Source of the DNA: Mytilus galloprovincialis
Lineage: Eukaryota; Mollusca; Bivalvia; Mytilida; Mytilidae
Direction of reading: 5' to 3'
DNA length: 64,000 nt
Assembly: GCF_965363235.1 (NCBI RefSeq)
Contig: NC_134847.1
Coordinates: forward strand, 52,856,439-52,920,438
Shown: positions 10,016 through 23,405 of the stretch, piece after piece
Position numbering within the stretch: the stretch's first letter is position 1
How the letters are laid out: the number at the start of each line of letters is the position of its first letter
Program-made: the position numbers and the translations under genes
Notes under the pieces: model-generated
Database searches by the model: none
What the model saw: the letters and a program-made list of their open reading frames with translations, nothing else
What the model was told of the DNA's origin: nothing

Positions 10016-12764
10016 TTGGCTGTGTACATTATGAAGCCATTCAATGAAATTCATAAAGTTGTATGTGTAGTTCAAGGCGCTTCAACTTGGTCTGATCATT
10101 GTTTTGTCCATTTGTGTCCCTGTATAGCTTTCATGTCTGGACTTTGTAATTCTTTACGACGTTTTGTTAACAACAAATGTGCAGTATGATCGAACAATAG
10201 TTTTGTTTTGCTTTGGTGCAACTGTATGAATATTAAGCTTGAATGACCTAAATGTATCAATACTAGTGATCGGGTAACTTCGAACAAATAAAATTCAACA
10301 AAGAAATCATTGAAAGGAATAAGAAAAATGACATGATATTTTCATACTTTACATAGCACATGATTAATAGAGACAAACAGGAACACTTAAAGTTTTGAAA
10401 CTATTCGGAATATGATTTGGTAAAAGTTGTAAACTGCAATAATCAGGTAGGTCAGTTGAACATTTTGACATTTGGAATGTTATATATTATCCATAATAAT
10501 AAATACACGGATTTTTCTTCAAGTATTGCGTCTCCGATTTCCAATTGTATCAATTTAATATCACTTTTTGTTCCAACAAAAGAATGTACTGACGTGTAAA
10601 GCTGTCCCTTTTATTTTTAATGGGTATTGCCAGAAAAGTTAAAAAGAGTACAATATAACAAATAGGAATCAATTCCTTCCGAAAAAAATAGTTAATAGAA
10701 CCTAGTTATGTATGTGTTTAAAATCTTGTTCAACTGTTTATTTATCTTAATCTCGAATTACCTTTAGATGAGTTCATAAATATTTCAAAATATCTGCCAT
10801 AAATACTTGACGAATGAATCTTTCTGTGACACTTTTTTTATAGAATAGATTTAGTAGATAAGCTCGTACGGTACTGTTAAATATAAATGTTGATAGTTCT
10901 TGAAATTTACGAAGCTTTTTGGAATTTTCTGTTTATTAACTTAAAAAAATATATTAAGAAACCAAGCGTTCATCTTCCTAAGGCAAAGATGTCCTTAGTT
11001 GCATTTGACTATTGTTTTTGATCCCTTTTATGTCAGCTATTTCTTCAGGTGTTCATATTTTTATACCTCCTTGGCTTTAATTTATAAGTTTTCATCCTCT
11101 AGGATGAAGGGAAAATCAAATAAAACGCTTTGGACGCATACTAATTATAACGTGTTCTCGTCATTTTCTATTTTGAATTACCATTTTTTGGCTTATTGGG
11201 CATGTAATAAAACGTAAGACTGGCTACCCGGTCATAATGAGTTTTAGCATAAGGTTCATTCATTGTAAAATCTCCATGCTTCATCATTTATCACTAGGGA
11301 GAAAATACATTTCTTTTTAGAAAAAAATAGACGGGGATTTTGTTATGAAATTGCGGAAATATTTCTTAGTGTTACAGACAACACGGTAAAATATTTACGT
11401 AACAGATAAATATACTAGTTTAAATTCTTTAAGTGAATAACTTAATAAGCATGCGCCCATCATAACAACCTTCTTCGATCTAATGTGCTCTGTGACGTTC
11501 ACAGTATAAAACATTTTGATTTTATAGTTTAATTTTCGTATTCATTCCGACATTTTTTTATATCTCACTAGATGCATACTAGGTAAGGTTTCTCCCTGTC
11601 GGTTTGTTTCTTTCAAAATCTTACTCTTTCCAGTTTATTATCGACATCGGTCATATCTATTTTTTTTTTATAGCTCCAGTTTGATAATTCCACTCCTTCT
11701 TAGCCTTACTATTAATGTGTTGTTTCTGATCCTGACAAACATAATTCAGTACTTTGTGCCTTGTGAATCACCTTTTTGACTAGCAAGGTTTTCGTAGAAT
11801 ATTTTATTGAAAGTTATCAATTCTCATTTGAGACACTATTATGATTTTGTTGTATGTGATCCCTACTTTCCCCCGCAACATTTGAATAGCCTGAGAGAAA
11901 CGGTGAATACGCCATTCATCATATATCTTTATGATTTTTCCAAAGTTTCACTCGTATTTTATTTAGAAACACAAGACATCTTTATTGGGATCAAACTGAT
12001 GGAAACGCATAGATTCCGAACGGAGCGATATCGAGGGCATAATCAGTGGACGCATCACCTATTATGCACGTGTTCTCGGTACGTGAATACAAATGAGATA
12101 AAATATTACGACTGGGAATTGAATCTGTAAAAATTATAGATTAGACAACAATGCTGTTATTTCTAAGTTAAATACAATTTAGATATCTAGAGAAGAAACG
12201 TACCTTCTAGTTTCCGTAGTATCCTTGATGTGAAATTTACTAAAATATAGGACATGCACACACTCGCTGGATTTCTTGTACATCATAAATCATTACATGA
12301 ACGTGAAAGGAAAGAAATTGACAAGATTATGATGTATACGACTACGAAAAACAATCGGCATATAGGGTTACAATCAGACTACCCATTGGAATATAGACTC
12401 TTTTCTAAATAATTGATTTGCAGTAATGATGATTTTTTTTTAAATGTTGTAAAGTAAGTTTTGCTATTCAGGACAAATATGTATACTTTGTTTTTCAGAA
12501 TAAATTTGACTCATAGAAGTTGAAATTTTATCCTCTGTATTTCCTTCTTATTATATTGCAATTTTACTGCTTGCATTATTTGCACTTGGCACAGAAATTT
12601 AACTGAATAATCGTACCTAACTGATATAAGGTCATGTGGAAACGAGTTTACTATTTTATTAAATGTATGAGTTGTATTTTATATTTGAAAAAAAAGGTTT
12701 TATGTTGTTCGATTATAGCTTTTTGACGTAAATATTCCTTCAGGATTGTCTTTTTCTACTAAAG
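10016..12764. other. Intergenic, upstream of claudin-like gene 2
   Basis: No exon or repeat family could be assigned with confidence. The 107-codon frame 11807-12130 is the longest but matches nothing I recognise and has no clear exon ends. TCTTTTTCTACTAAAG immediately before the gene 2 start codon resembles a splice acceptor, so a 5' untranslated exon may lie in this stretch. Confidence 0.4.
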
Positions 12765-12969
12765 ATGGCGGATGGATTTTGCGAAAGATTAGGACCGTCT
12801 CTTCTGATAATAAGCATAGCTTCCGTATGTTATATGATTGGAATTGCCACTCCTTACCTCATTAAGATTGAAAGTTTAACTTTTATCAGCAACAGCGGAT
12901 TATGGAAACGATGTTCGTCTTCCACTTATGGAAAAGAATGCTATAACACATCAACCTATGCAGAAAACG
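12765..12969 (+). CDS. Gene 2, exon 1
   Basis: Starts ATGGCGGATGG; donor GTACGT follows. The start is supported by alignment with the MAIEI start of gene 3, both placing helix 1 about ten residues in. Confidence 0.87.
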
Positions 12970-14880
12970 GTACGTTACTCTTATAACTGATACATAGTAA
13001 ATAATGAACATCATAATTAAAAGATTAGTAGTAGATATCAAAGGAATATACAATAAAATATTTCAAATAAACGGACAACACCATGCAAGAAAAACCCGAA
13101 AAACAGCACAAAGACAAACAGCGATCAACAAGCCACAACACAGAAATCTTAAGACAGCAACACGAACCCACTGATAGGATCTATTATAAAAACTAGACTG
13201 GGGTGATAATTTTTTTGTTTTTTATCACAATGCCGCGACTGGTGGTAATAAGATTGTTTTAATCTTTGATTCTTATTTACACTTAATTTGGTTGGTGTAC
13301 TTGGATTGTTCACTTTAAACGAAAACGAAAAATATAAACAACAGCATGTGAAGAATCATGAAACAGAATACAACAATGTAGACAAGTGTTGATTTTTCTG
13401 TTACTGTTCTTTAAAACTGTAATGGTAATATCCGCAAAATAAGATTAAAAATTGATTGCCAATGAGAAAACTATCCAACTTAATTTATTAATTAATTGAT
13501 TGATTGTTGAGCTATATCATGGCGGTCAGTGTTTATGATTGGCGGAAATTGGAGTGCCCGGAGGGATCCAAAAACCTTCGGTAAACTTACCTGCCAAGTG
13601 TCGGTTTGATACTCACAACCTTAGTTTTTACAGGATAATACTTTCCAACAAAGCTCCTACTATCCACAGACTTCCTAGACTAAATTGAGAAAGATAATAA
13701 AGTTGAATAAATTTCAGAAAAATTGCCATGGAATAAATCAAAAAAGCAAAAAGACTTTTTTATATTATACTTGTTCTTCCAGATTGGTTTCGAATTTGTC
13801 AAGTAATGTGTATCTTTGGGCTAGTTGCTATCTTAACATCGACAGCTTGTATTGCATTGAGATTATTAAAGCTGCGTGAACACAAGATATTGCAAATTGC
13901 TACAATCGTGGGTGTATTCTCAGCAGGTAAGTCTATATTTTGGAATCTGCAAACATTTCACAATGCTGGACCAACCTCTTTTAGTAATGTTTTTTTTAAC
14001 CTTTGTCTTAATACTTTTCTTTGAAGTGTTTTATGTATAAGAGTAATTTTAACATACATTTCTTGTCAATAATCCGCACAAAATTTAATCTAGTAGGTAT
14101 CTGTGATGAGTAAATAAAATTGAGAATGCAAATAGGGAATGTGTCAAAGAGACAACACACCGACCATAGAACAGACAATTGCCATTCCAAGTTTAAATAT
14201 GAAAATTAAACCATATCAGCCATTTCCTGCATTTTGAATTGGACTAATATAATACGTTTAACATATTCTTGTTGAAATACATTTAATATCAATATATAAT
14301 ATAGAAATATAATTTGCATAAGTAAAACGCATTTAATTTGTTTTTAGAGACAATATTTTAAACAATTATTTCCAAACAATAGAGACAAACTGCAGACAAC
14401 AGTACTTGATATATATTAACTAGACAAAATTACAATAAAACAAACTTATTTAAAAAAAAAAATGTTTGTCATTTACAAAAAAGGGGTAAAAAAAGTCAAT
14501 GTATAAATCTAATAATATATAAATATCCATTATTATCGTATCCGTTAACGTTAATAGATTAAAAAAAAAAAAAAGAAAAACCAATAAAAATGTAATTTCA
14601 AATTTGTGAAATTTTTCTATGTCTCTCTAACCATGTTAATACAATCAATATGTCTCTTTCAGTGGTGTTTATTCTCATAGGAGTTGTTTTATATGTGAGG
14701 AATGTGGATGACATCACATCAGGATTAGATTTCTACTATGGTTACTCACTTGCATTTTTCATAGGAGGAATGTGTCTAGCTGCTGTTGTCGAAATTGTCT
14801 TAATTTATGACCTCATAAAGACGAAAAATGACATTCGAAATCGTGTTAAAGACACAGCAAATAAGAATATGAGCTTCTAA
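12765..14880 (+). CDS. Claudin/PMP22-like four-helix membrane protein, gene 2 (complete, 188 residues)
   Basis: Exons 12765-12969, 13783-13926 and 14663-14880 join in phase 1 at both introns and end in TAA. Seen: helix 1 about residues 11-30; a first extracellular loop with GLWKRC then C eight residues later (46-59), the GLW-x2-C-x(8-10)-C signature of claudins; helix 2 about 75-97; helix 3 about 104-128; a second loop ending in YYGYS; helix 4 about 146-168; and a basic C-terminal tail (KTKNDIRNRVK). Known: this superfamily includes claudins, PMP22/EMP and calcium channel gamma subunits. Inferred: a plasma membrane contact or scaffold protein; invertebrate members are too diverged to name. 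No clear PDZ-binding C-terminus. Intron 1 holds a family B copy and intron 2 a family I copy. Confidence 0.88.
13075..13175 (-). repeat. Family B fragment in intron 1 of gene 2
   Basis: GACAAACAGCGATCAACAAG and the CACGAACCCACTGATAGG end match the reverse of the family B copy at 5758. Confidence 0.5.
13783..13926 (+). CDS. Gene 2, exon 2 (144 nt)
   Basis: Acceptor TTGTTCTTCCAG, donor GTAAGT. Encodes DWFRICQVMCIFGL onwards to IVGVFSA. Confidence 0.88.
14105..14190 (-). repeat. Family I fragment in intron 2 of gene 2
   Basis: GGGAATGTGTCAAAGAGACA and ACCATAGAACAGACAAT are the reverse of the copy at 21428-21570. Confidence 0.6.
14663..14880 (+). CDS. Gene 2, exon 3 (terminal)
   Basis: Acceptor GTCTCTTTCAG precedes; ends AGCTTCTAA. 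Encodes VVFILIGVVLYVRN, the second loop, helix 4 and the basic tail. The homologous start VVFILIG in genes 1 and 4 fixes the acceptor. Confidence 0.88.
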
Positions 14881-16690
14881 AATCTGCATGAACTTTAGTG
14901 TATTGACACCCGCAGTAACGTGGGCCTGTGACTAAATCAAAATACCTACGGCAAGTCCTCATTTTAGTTTTTTTTATTCGTTATCTGATAGTTTGTTTTG
15001 TTACATTTGAGGATGATCAAATTAGGTGATTGTATGTATGTATGTTTGTTTATTTCATTGTTTTGCAGTTATTTTTGGTTCTGAAATGTTAACTTTCTGG
15101 AAGTAAGAGTTTGCCAGGCTTTGGAACTGTGTAGGAAAATTTAATCTTTAACGGTACAGTTTGTTCAATGTCCTAATTTACATCATAACCTATGGCTGTG
15201 CTTCTATTAAACGATGAAGGTACATACCATTCATACATACACAATTAAAACGGAAACTACATGTGACATATACTCTTGATATCGGCATTAGACTCAATTC
15301 AAAACTTGTTAATAATTGAAAATATCAATTATCTGGAAAATAAAAGTGACTGGAATGTAGTTATGTTTAATCTACAACATTGTCGAATATTAGTTATATA
15401 TAAAGTTGAATTCATTAACCCTTCGTTTTCAAGTCATGCCGGCTAACAAATTACTGATATCAGAAAAAAGATAACATTTATTTGAACAGATATGAAAAGG
15501 TAATCTAATGAATTTGAAAACATAAATTAAAATGATGAAACAGTTCCAATCTGAAAGAGTTGCTTCTTTACCCATTATTAAAGTCTTCTCGTAAATCAGA
15601 ATTTATGGATTATGCCTTAAATGTATTTTTGTGTCTTTCCAAGAGTCTAAATTGTTCGTTTATTCAAATTTCATAAACATATTTGAAATAGAAAAATAGA
15701 TGTTTTAATGTCTTGTTGGATTATTGTTTCATTGACATGCAGTCGTATTTCTTTTTATTCATACGAAATTCTTATAAAGTTCGCAGACAAGGGTTCGGTT
15801 GCAGTAGGAACATATATTGTATTTTAACGTTTTCCTTTATTTAACTGAGTTATAGTTAAAAGTTATTATAGTTAACTGGTGTCACAAATAAAATTTAAAA
15901 TAAAGTTTGCATGCAAAAAACATAATTTTGTTCTTTTTTATAATGCAACCAACTTGGCTATCATTTTTGAGAACGTTCACAATATGTAAATCAGATTCAA
16001 ATCTAGTATTGAACCCTGGAATATTATTTGGTAATCTGTCCGTACTTTTGGATATATGAATGATCCTTCCTGTTACTCCATAATTGACAAAAACACCTTT
16101 GGCTCTCAGCAGCAAACATGAACTATGTACACGGTATATTTTGCCCTGTACGAAACAACATAATTTTGACCTCGTGAGATTGCTTTGTTTTTTTTTGCCT
16201 TGTATTTAAAATTTGTAAGTTAATATTAAACAGTCAACACGAAAAACGAAAACGAGACACGATTAAAACATGGGAAAGTTTCAAAACATAACATAGAAAA
16301 TCTTAGTATAAGCAACACAAACTGATGAGCTCGGATACACTGATGTTGCAAGTGGTAGGTCATATCCAATGTAAGTTTCAACGATGATGTCACAATGGAG
16401 TATAAGAGAATGGTATTGTGGTGACAAAATTGAACCATATCCGTGGTCAATGATGATACGATAGAGATTATCGTGAGATAACGATGTTTCTTTTGTTCGT
16501 ATATTCCCATTGTCGACGAAAGCGACTTCAGTGACTTCTCCGTAGGCGCTTATGAGTTGCTTTTAAAAGTTAGGGATGCACATGTGTTTGTATATATTAG
16601 TTTAAATTGCCACAGTTGAACCCCTTACATTTATTGTGTTATAACTAATGAATTTAAACAAGCTCAAATCGATACGATAGAGAAATACTT
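14881..16690. other. Intergenic, downstream of gene 2
   Basis: No confident gene. A minus-strand frame at 15882-16115 has a protein-like segment (AKGVFVNYGVTGRIIH) and shares a short motif, R-[FV]-[ED]-S-D-L-x-I-V-N, with the frame at 26511-26759; both may be remnants of the same element. A minus frame at 16226-16510 has no recognised motif. A GTAT run lies near 15033. Confidence 0.4.
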
Positions 16691-16694
16691 TGAA

Positions 16695-16765
16695 GACTTT
16701 AATATAGAAATAAGAAGATGTGTCATGATAGCAAATGAGACAGATCTAGTCTAAATTCAACAAAT
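16695..16765 (+). repeat. Possible family C fragment
   Basis: AAGAAGATGTGTCATGATAG then CAAATGAGACAG, a diverged version of the GATGTGGTATGA start. Confidence 0.4.
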
Positions 16766-16792
16766 AAAGATAGGCGGTAAAAAAATAAATTC

Positions 16793-16887
16793 GTTACATA
16801 GTTAGCTAGTGACCTAATATGATATATTCCATATGGAATTTACTGACCCCGTATATATCATATTAGGTCACTAAAACACTATGTAAC
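16793..16887. repeat. Fold-back palindrome, short form (family F)
   Basis: Begins GTTACATAGT and ends ACTATGTAAC. The arms meet at TTCCATATGGAA and share AGTGACCTAATAT with its inverse ATATTAGGTCACT. It is a shorter relative of the 140-bp palindrome at 53396-53535, lacking its central loop and with more arm mismatches. Confidence 0.8.
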
Positions 16888-18300
16888 TAATAATACAAGA
16901 CAAATAGATAATGAAATATTTCGGATGTACACCCTTAAAAAAATAAACATATATCTCACATTATACAATATGTGTATTTACATCTCAATCCGAATTGTCT
17001 ATGCTTAAATAAGATAGTTGACATCACGATAATATACTGAACATGCAATTTATAAGATGTAAAATAAACCTATACAAATGAACGATACTTGTTTATAAAA
17101 TGCAAGTGTTAATACACCATGTGCCTTGAAAGTACTTAATTTGAACCTTTATTTTATAGTTTTGAAACTTAAATACCCCAACACATAACATTGTTAGTAA
17201 TAAAAAATGTTTACAATCACTCGATAAAAAAGGACACACTCGAAAAAGCCCGGACTGCTCTCGAAAAAGCCCAGACATAAAGATATGGATTTCGTCTCAA
17301 AATAACGTTTTCATTGCAATAACAATAATTTTTGTAAAGTGTTTGTATATCTAAGGATATATAGATTCCATGTTTGCATTTCCGTCGACATTTGCATTGG
17401 TATGTGTATGAAAATGCCTTTATTCGATATTTTGTAACTAAAAGCAAAGTCAGAATGATAATATCTTTTTATTTCAAATGCTAACATACCATGTATAACC
17501 TTGTATATTAAGCTCAAGCTTCTAGATCACGTCTTGTTAGAAAAGTAGTCTGTTTGTTTACATAATTAATCATATTCACTCGAAAAAAAAGTGGTCACAC
17601 TCGAAAAACCACGATCCTAGCCGGACACTATACCGTGATAATGTAAAGTTGTGATATTGCATTCTTTTATATTTGTAAATTGTACATTTTATAAATATAT
17701 TATAGACTTAAAAGGTATATGACACATGTAAATTTGTAGACAAAAAAAATTTAATTGTATTGCTTAGTTATCTGTATGTACACATGATAAGTCATACATT
17801 AAATTATAGAAAAAACATAACTATAATTTAGGTTTTTGTCGAGAGGATTACATAATATGTATGAAAATATGCATGCATAAGATGTTAATTCTTTTACATG
17901 AGACTGTTATTAATAAGAACGTACAGCAAGTAAAGGGCATCATGTTATTAGTTTTAAGTGAAAGTTTTTAATGGAAATAGATAGTTAAATAGCAAGTGAC
18001 ATTTAGAAAGGTTTAAGAAAAAAACGGAGTCTACCTTTTTTATCATACGTTGTTATTATACAGGTCAATTTCCTTATTCACTGGCTAAAACTTGTAAATA
18101 TGAAATGTTGATGACAAACTTTAGACTGTTTTCAGTCCATATCTTATTTGTTTTGTTTTGATGGTCTTTAACATTGAGAGTTTGAGACTTTTAAACTACT
18201 AGTTCCGATCCTAAATTGTCCTGAAGCACATGTGTATTTTAATCTGTTTCAACCGTTTTGTTGTACTAAATATAATTCTATATATTATAGAGTACTAATA
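16888..18300. other. Intergenic, nothing coding recognised
   Basis: AT-rich. A word of the type ACTCGAAAAA occurs repeatedly around 17216-17270 and 17578-17610, separated by about 360 bp, suggesting two diverged copies of one short motif cluster. Minus frames at 17093-17517 overlap it and are not credible genes. Confidence 0.4.
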
Positions 18301-18309
18301 TTTGTGTAC

Positions 18310-18425
18310 TATTATTTGTCTGTTTGTCTGTTTGTCTGTTGGTTTTCTTGTTTCGTATTGGCGTTGTCAGTTTATTTGCATCTATGAGTTTGAATGTCCC
18401 TCTTAAATATTTTGCCCCTTTTCTA
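18310..18425 (+). repeat. Family B repeat fragment with TTTGTCTG microsatellite
   Basis: TTTGTCTG repeated three times, then GGCGTTGTCAGTTTATTTGC and ATGAGTTTGAATGTCCCTC, the family B tail. Confidence 0.65.
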
Positions 18426-19784
18426 TATACATGTATTATCAAAACGTTTACACAGATGGACACAAACATCATTAAAGTTAAATATTTGTACTTAGGTTAA
18501 AATTATGTCAAACAGTTCGACAGAAGTATGTGCGATAGCACTACACAGTAATAAAAAGTACACCCAATCTGAGTCCTGTTTGAGCACAGGCAATTGCTTA
18601 CAATTGAGGAAACTAGACATTTCAAAATTGAAAGTACCAAACGTATATACAACGTAACTCAAATGTTATTCGGAACATTCATTTTCCAATTACGTTTATA
18701 TGAAGGAGTCAGATACTGGACTGGTTATTATTATTGGGGTCTAATATTTGAAGGGATGAACACATATAACTTTCACATATTCTGAATCTGAAGGAAGTTT
18801 TATTCTAAAAATCAGAACTGATGTTTGTTAGGTTTCCTTTCATGATTTTATATTATAAATATATTAAATAGAAACAACATATATGTACTCAAAATTAGTG
18901 AACAACAGTTAAAGATAATCTATTTTGGTTGCTAAAGGAAATTGATATTATTGCGTCAAGAAGGTTTCTCAAGCTAATCAATGGTGAGTCAAAATGTTCG
19001 ATGTGATTTTCAAGTTCATTTTAAAAATTGGCAAACAGCAAACTGATGAAAATACCCAGATCAAATTAAACGTACTATTGACAACTTTTTTGGCGTTTCT
19101 ATCTACATTTGACCTATTTAAGGAATGAATGTATTTATCTTAATAACTCATTTTGAAAAAATTGACAATCGCTTCCGATTTTAATCTATTGTTCAGAACA
19201 GTGCATGTTTGAGAACAAACATTAGACACATGTTCATCAGTTATAGGCACAAATGCATAGGTCTATCGTATATTAGTTGCATTGTTTCATACTGGCAGAT
19301 TATTGGTACGCTGAATTATAGTACATGCCATAAATATATAAATCAGTCTTAGATATAGTTTTTCATTCACTAAAACAGACATGTAGTTAACAAACAGGAG
19401 GTCAAGGGATATGCAAGGTGTAGCTCATACATGTATCTACATGATCGTGATCAGATTTTTAGATGAGGCTATTATGAAAGTTTAAGTAACTTTTAATTAG
19501 AATATAAGAATTTGTAGCCCTCTGGCAAGCATGTAAAGTTCGAAAAACAAATAATAATATCTTACAAAATAATGAAATATCAAAGATGTTACATAAAAGT
19601 GACAAAACTGCATTGTTTTCAAACATTGATTTGTCAAATTCTGAGTATATGTAAAATACTAAAAACCATTTCCTAGAAGATAATTGCAGATCAGTCTGAA
19701 CAGTTGTTATGTGGACGTATCGCGCTTTTAAGTGCCACACTATTAGCCTTGTATCCTAGTCGGTTCAAAAAGAAAAATAACAAA
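18426..19784. other. Intergenic, nothing recognised
   Basis: Frames 18594-18785 (plus) and 19459-19740 (minus) show no family signature or credible splice sites. Confidence 0.4.
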
Positions 19785-20065
19785 AAGAACCGAACTCCCA
19801 ATGAAAATTCAAAACTGAAACTCCGTCGTCATATAGCAAAATCAAAAGTTCAAACACGTTAAACAACAGTCATATTCCAGACTTGATATAGACATTTTCT
19901 TATGGAGGAAATGGTGTATTGGACCTAGTTTTATAGCTAGCCGAACCTCTCACGTGTATGACAGTCGCATAAAAAGTTCATGACAACGATGTATGAACAA
20001 AAACAAACAGACATAACAGGTAAAAATATCAAAACTAAGGGTACAGCAGTCAACATTGAAATATT
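19785..20065 (+). repeat. Family E repeat
   Basis: Contains CATATTCCAGACTTGATATA, TTTATAGCTAGCCGAACCTC and GGTACAGCAGTCAACATTG. Related copies: 23640-23990, 45950-46134 continuing at 48444 (forward), 44960-45110 (forward), 28200-28390, 32310-32520 and 44775-44880 (reverse). Confidence 0.7.
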
Positions 20066-21427
20066 ATAAAACAGAGTAATACATAAAACTAACTATTGAA
20101 GAATATTTATTGATTTCTCTTTTCTTGTTTTGTTACCTACAAGAAACTATTTTGCTGAAATATCAACATTTTTTAACAATCTATATACGTTTTTTGCCGA
20201 TTGTGATATTCATTGTTTTTTCGTATTTTCTTAAATCCACTTACATGACTTTTTTTCTAACTATGACAACACCATGAAAAGAAATACAAATAAGGCGAAA
20301 CTATATTTTACAACTGAGGGTTCAATAACCAGTTGTATTCAAAAATCATTCTAACTTTAAACGTTGGCATACATTTTTAGTCATAAAGTATTGAACAAAA
20401 GCTTCTAGCATTTTCCATTAAATTTTTGTTTTTCTTTATTACTTTGGAAGCACATTTCTTAACACACAAGGATGCTCAAGCGAAAATTTGGCACATTTTA
20501 TAGGAACAAAGTGCTGAGAATAACATATTTAAAGAAAAAAAAATACATGTCAACTTATAAGATTTGAATTTGTTTAACTCTCAAGCGTTTTTCATTCGTC
20601 GGACATCAAATTAAAAGAATGCCTGTCTTTCAAATTTCTTACTGCACTAATACGGTTTCGTAAAAAAAAAAAAACGTTTTTCTAATTATCTGCCTTGTGA
20701 TGTGAAAAAATTGAGAATTGCTTTTATTTATATACACATAAAAAATCTTAGAGCAGAATATTGTGTAGCTATTGTTAACTATTACACCAGTACCCCCATT
20801 AAATTAAACTGCCTTCAAAAGATGCAATTTGCATTTAAGGTTGCAAGTATGCAAACTATTAATATAATGTTTGCTTGCGTTCAAGATATATACCAAAACA
20901 ATTTTATAAATTAGCCTTCCTAATTATGTCTAGAGTTGAAGGGGATAAAGAACGGTAAATAATCTTTGCCCATTGAACTTTGGTACATGTAATATGACGC
21001 TATGATTAACTACTCTCAACTTATTTGTCATATGTTTTGTAAAATGCACTATATAAATGAAATTTAGAAGTCATAATAGACTTTGTGCACAAAGCTGTAT
21101 TAAGGTAAGTAAACACTTGATGTTGTTTTGATTTTATTCATATATATAATTAAATATTAGTTACTTATCAATCGAATGTATGCAGTAATTTAAACATGTT
21201 GATACCATTGTTTATGTTTATTTGTGTTATAATTTATATAAAAAAGACATACCCTTTCATGCTAGGACATGATAATTGCATATCGTTAGAACAGTTTCCT
21301 TCCGGGGATAATTACATATAATCCGTTAAACTGACAATAGTGGAGCTTACCAATTATGTAATTGTTCTTTGACGCATAATCCGCATCTAATATGTCCATT
21401 ATCACTGAATTAGTTTACATTTTTGTT
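20066..21427. other. Intergenic, nothing recognised
   Basis: AT-rich, with an A run near 20661. The plus frame 20702-20914 has no recognisable features. Confidence 0.4.
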
Positions 21428-21570
21428 TAGCGCCCAGCTAAAGCACATCTCGGGGTGCGGGATTTACTCGCTGCATTACAGACCCGTTGGTGGCCTTTGG
21501 TTATTGTCTACTCTGTGGTCGGTTTGTTGTCTCTTTGACACATTCCCCATTTCCATTCTCAATTCTCATA
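21428..21570 (+). repeat. Family I repeat
   Basis: GC-richer block with CAGACCCGTTGGTGGCCTTT, CTACTCTGTGGTCGG and TTGACACATTCCCCATTTCC, repeated in reverse at 14105-14190. The 91-codon frame over it is repeat-derived. Confidence 0.65.
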
Positions 21571-23104
21571 AATGTAAGCTTATACAATCAAATTTGATAA
21601 ACCATCAAAATAAAATAAACAATAAAAATATCTATTTCTATTTTCAAAATTCTTACTCTTATTATGTCAGCCATCAACATTCAAACTCGAGTCTGTGATT
21701 AAATGACTGTTGTTGGTTGCTGTCTTTCATATTTGTTTTTAATAATTTGGTCTGGTCATAAATCAAGGAGTTTTTTCATCTGAATGTTATTCACATATTG
21801 TTCTTTTCGGGACTTTTATAAATGACTCTATGAAATGACATTAGTTAATGCATTTTAGTCTTAAACGGACATTTGTACCATAACATCATTTCTTAACAAT
21901 GTCTGATCCAGTCATGTGAATGTCTTTTTGTCAACTTTTTAATTTATTCAGTGGCGTAATAAGAAAATTTGGTACTTTTTGGTAGCTTTTCAGACATTTC
22001 GGTATGATAGTATGATAGTACAGAAATTACTGCAAAAAGGCTGAAAATTTACATAAAGACTGAAGGTGACTCAATGATTTATTTTCTTTAAAAGCTGTAC
22101 AAGTTACTAAAATGGTGTTTTCAAGTGTCAATTTAGAGATATTGTGAGGACTACAGCGACTAATACAAGCGTAAATCCACTTAACTTAGACTTGTGTGGA
22201 TAGTCCGCTTAGAAATAATGTCAATAAAGCATATACATTTTAATTTTAGTGCAATGAAATGTAGAATGAATTACTACAACTGTTAAATTCAAGGAAATAT
22301 TTTTACGACCCCTTTTTGTATGCAACCGGATGTGACGAGCTATGATTAGGTGGAAATAAAGCTGTATCACACCCTTACAGTAAAGCTGTTTATAAACCCT
22401 CATAATGTTTATGCGATACAAGTAAACCTATTGACTCTTTGAATCAACCTTTTTTGAAAGGATTCTTTTTTCTTTCTGTTGAGAGATTTTAAATTATTGT
22501 TTTATTAGTACTACAATTTGAGATTGTTTTATTATGAATTACTATATTTGCATTGTTTTATAGGTATGAACTCATATGGTCCTACATCATACCAATAGTG
22601 TGTGATTATATTTTGGCATTGTAGAAGTTCATGCTTTTAGTTGACTTTTATATACTAAATCTGTTGAATATGTTTTAAGTGTTAAATAAGTCTACGAGGA
22701 CCAGAATTATTGATTTATTGAAAATGGCTTTTGAACTGGTTTTAAGTAACTGTGAGTACTCTTAGGCCGGTAATGTCCTTATATTAGTTGTAGGTTGGTA
22801 ATTATTGTCAATCTGTTTGGTTATATTATTTTAACTGAAGTTTACAGCTGTTTTCATTAAGTGTTGTTACACAACTGCTCGAAGGTTAAAGCTATGATTG
22901 AGCGCCAATTAACATGTTTAGCACCGCTAAATTCTTCATATGCCAATCGAAAATGGGGAGCAAGTAATTCTTTGTGGTTGGTCGTTGTATGCATATTACT
23001 TTTATAACTGACTATATGGACGAAATGTACTTACAGTTGACCTTTATTTGCTTCATCCATGGCATTTGGATTTTGTTGGATAGTTATGTCTTTGAGAAAC
23101 ATAT
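21571..23104. other. Intergenic, nothing recognised
   Basis: AT-rich; ATGATAGT duplicated around 22004. No exon supported. Confidence 0.4.
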
Positions 23105-23405
23105 CAAAATAAACTCATCATAGATACGTGTACATGTACAAGGATTCAAATTTTATATTTGCGCAAGACGCGTTTTCTCTACAAAAGACTACTCAATGAC
23201 GTTCGAATAAAAGAATGTAAAGGCCATATAAGGAACAAAGTTTCAGAGCATTAAGGGAAAATAGATGCCTTAAAGTTTTGCCAAATACAGATAAGGTAAT
23301 CTATTCCTGAGGTAGAAAAGCCTTTAGTATTTCCAAAATTCGAAGTTTTGTAAACAGGTTATAACAATATCAATGATAATCAATGTCAAACAGCAGTGCT
23401 GTCTA
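23105..23405 (-). repeat. Family A repeat, copy 5 (reverse, diverged)
   Basis: GCAAGACGCGTTTTCTCTAC and the GGTAATCTATTCCTGAGGTA segment, nearly the whole unit but with many differences, so an old copy. Confidence 0.7.

Noticed and set aside
11807-12130. 107-codon plus frame upstream of gene 2
   Set aside because: No domain, no credible splice sites and no paralogue; length is possible by chance in 64 kb.
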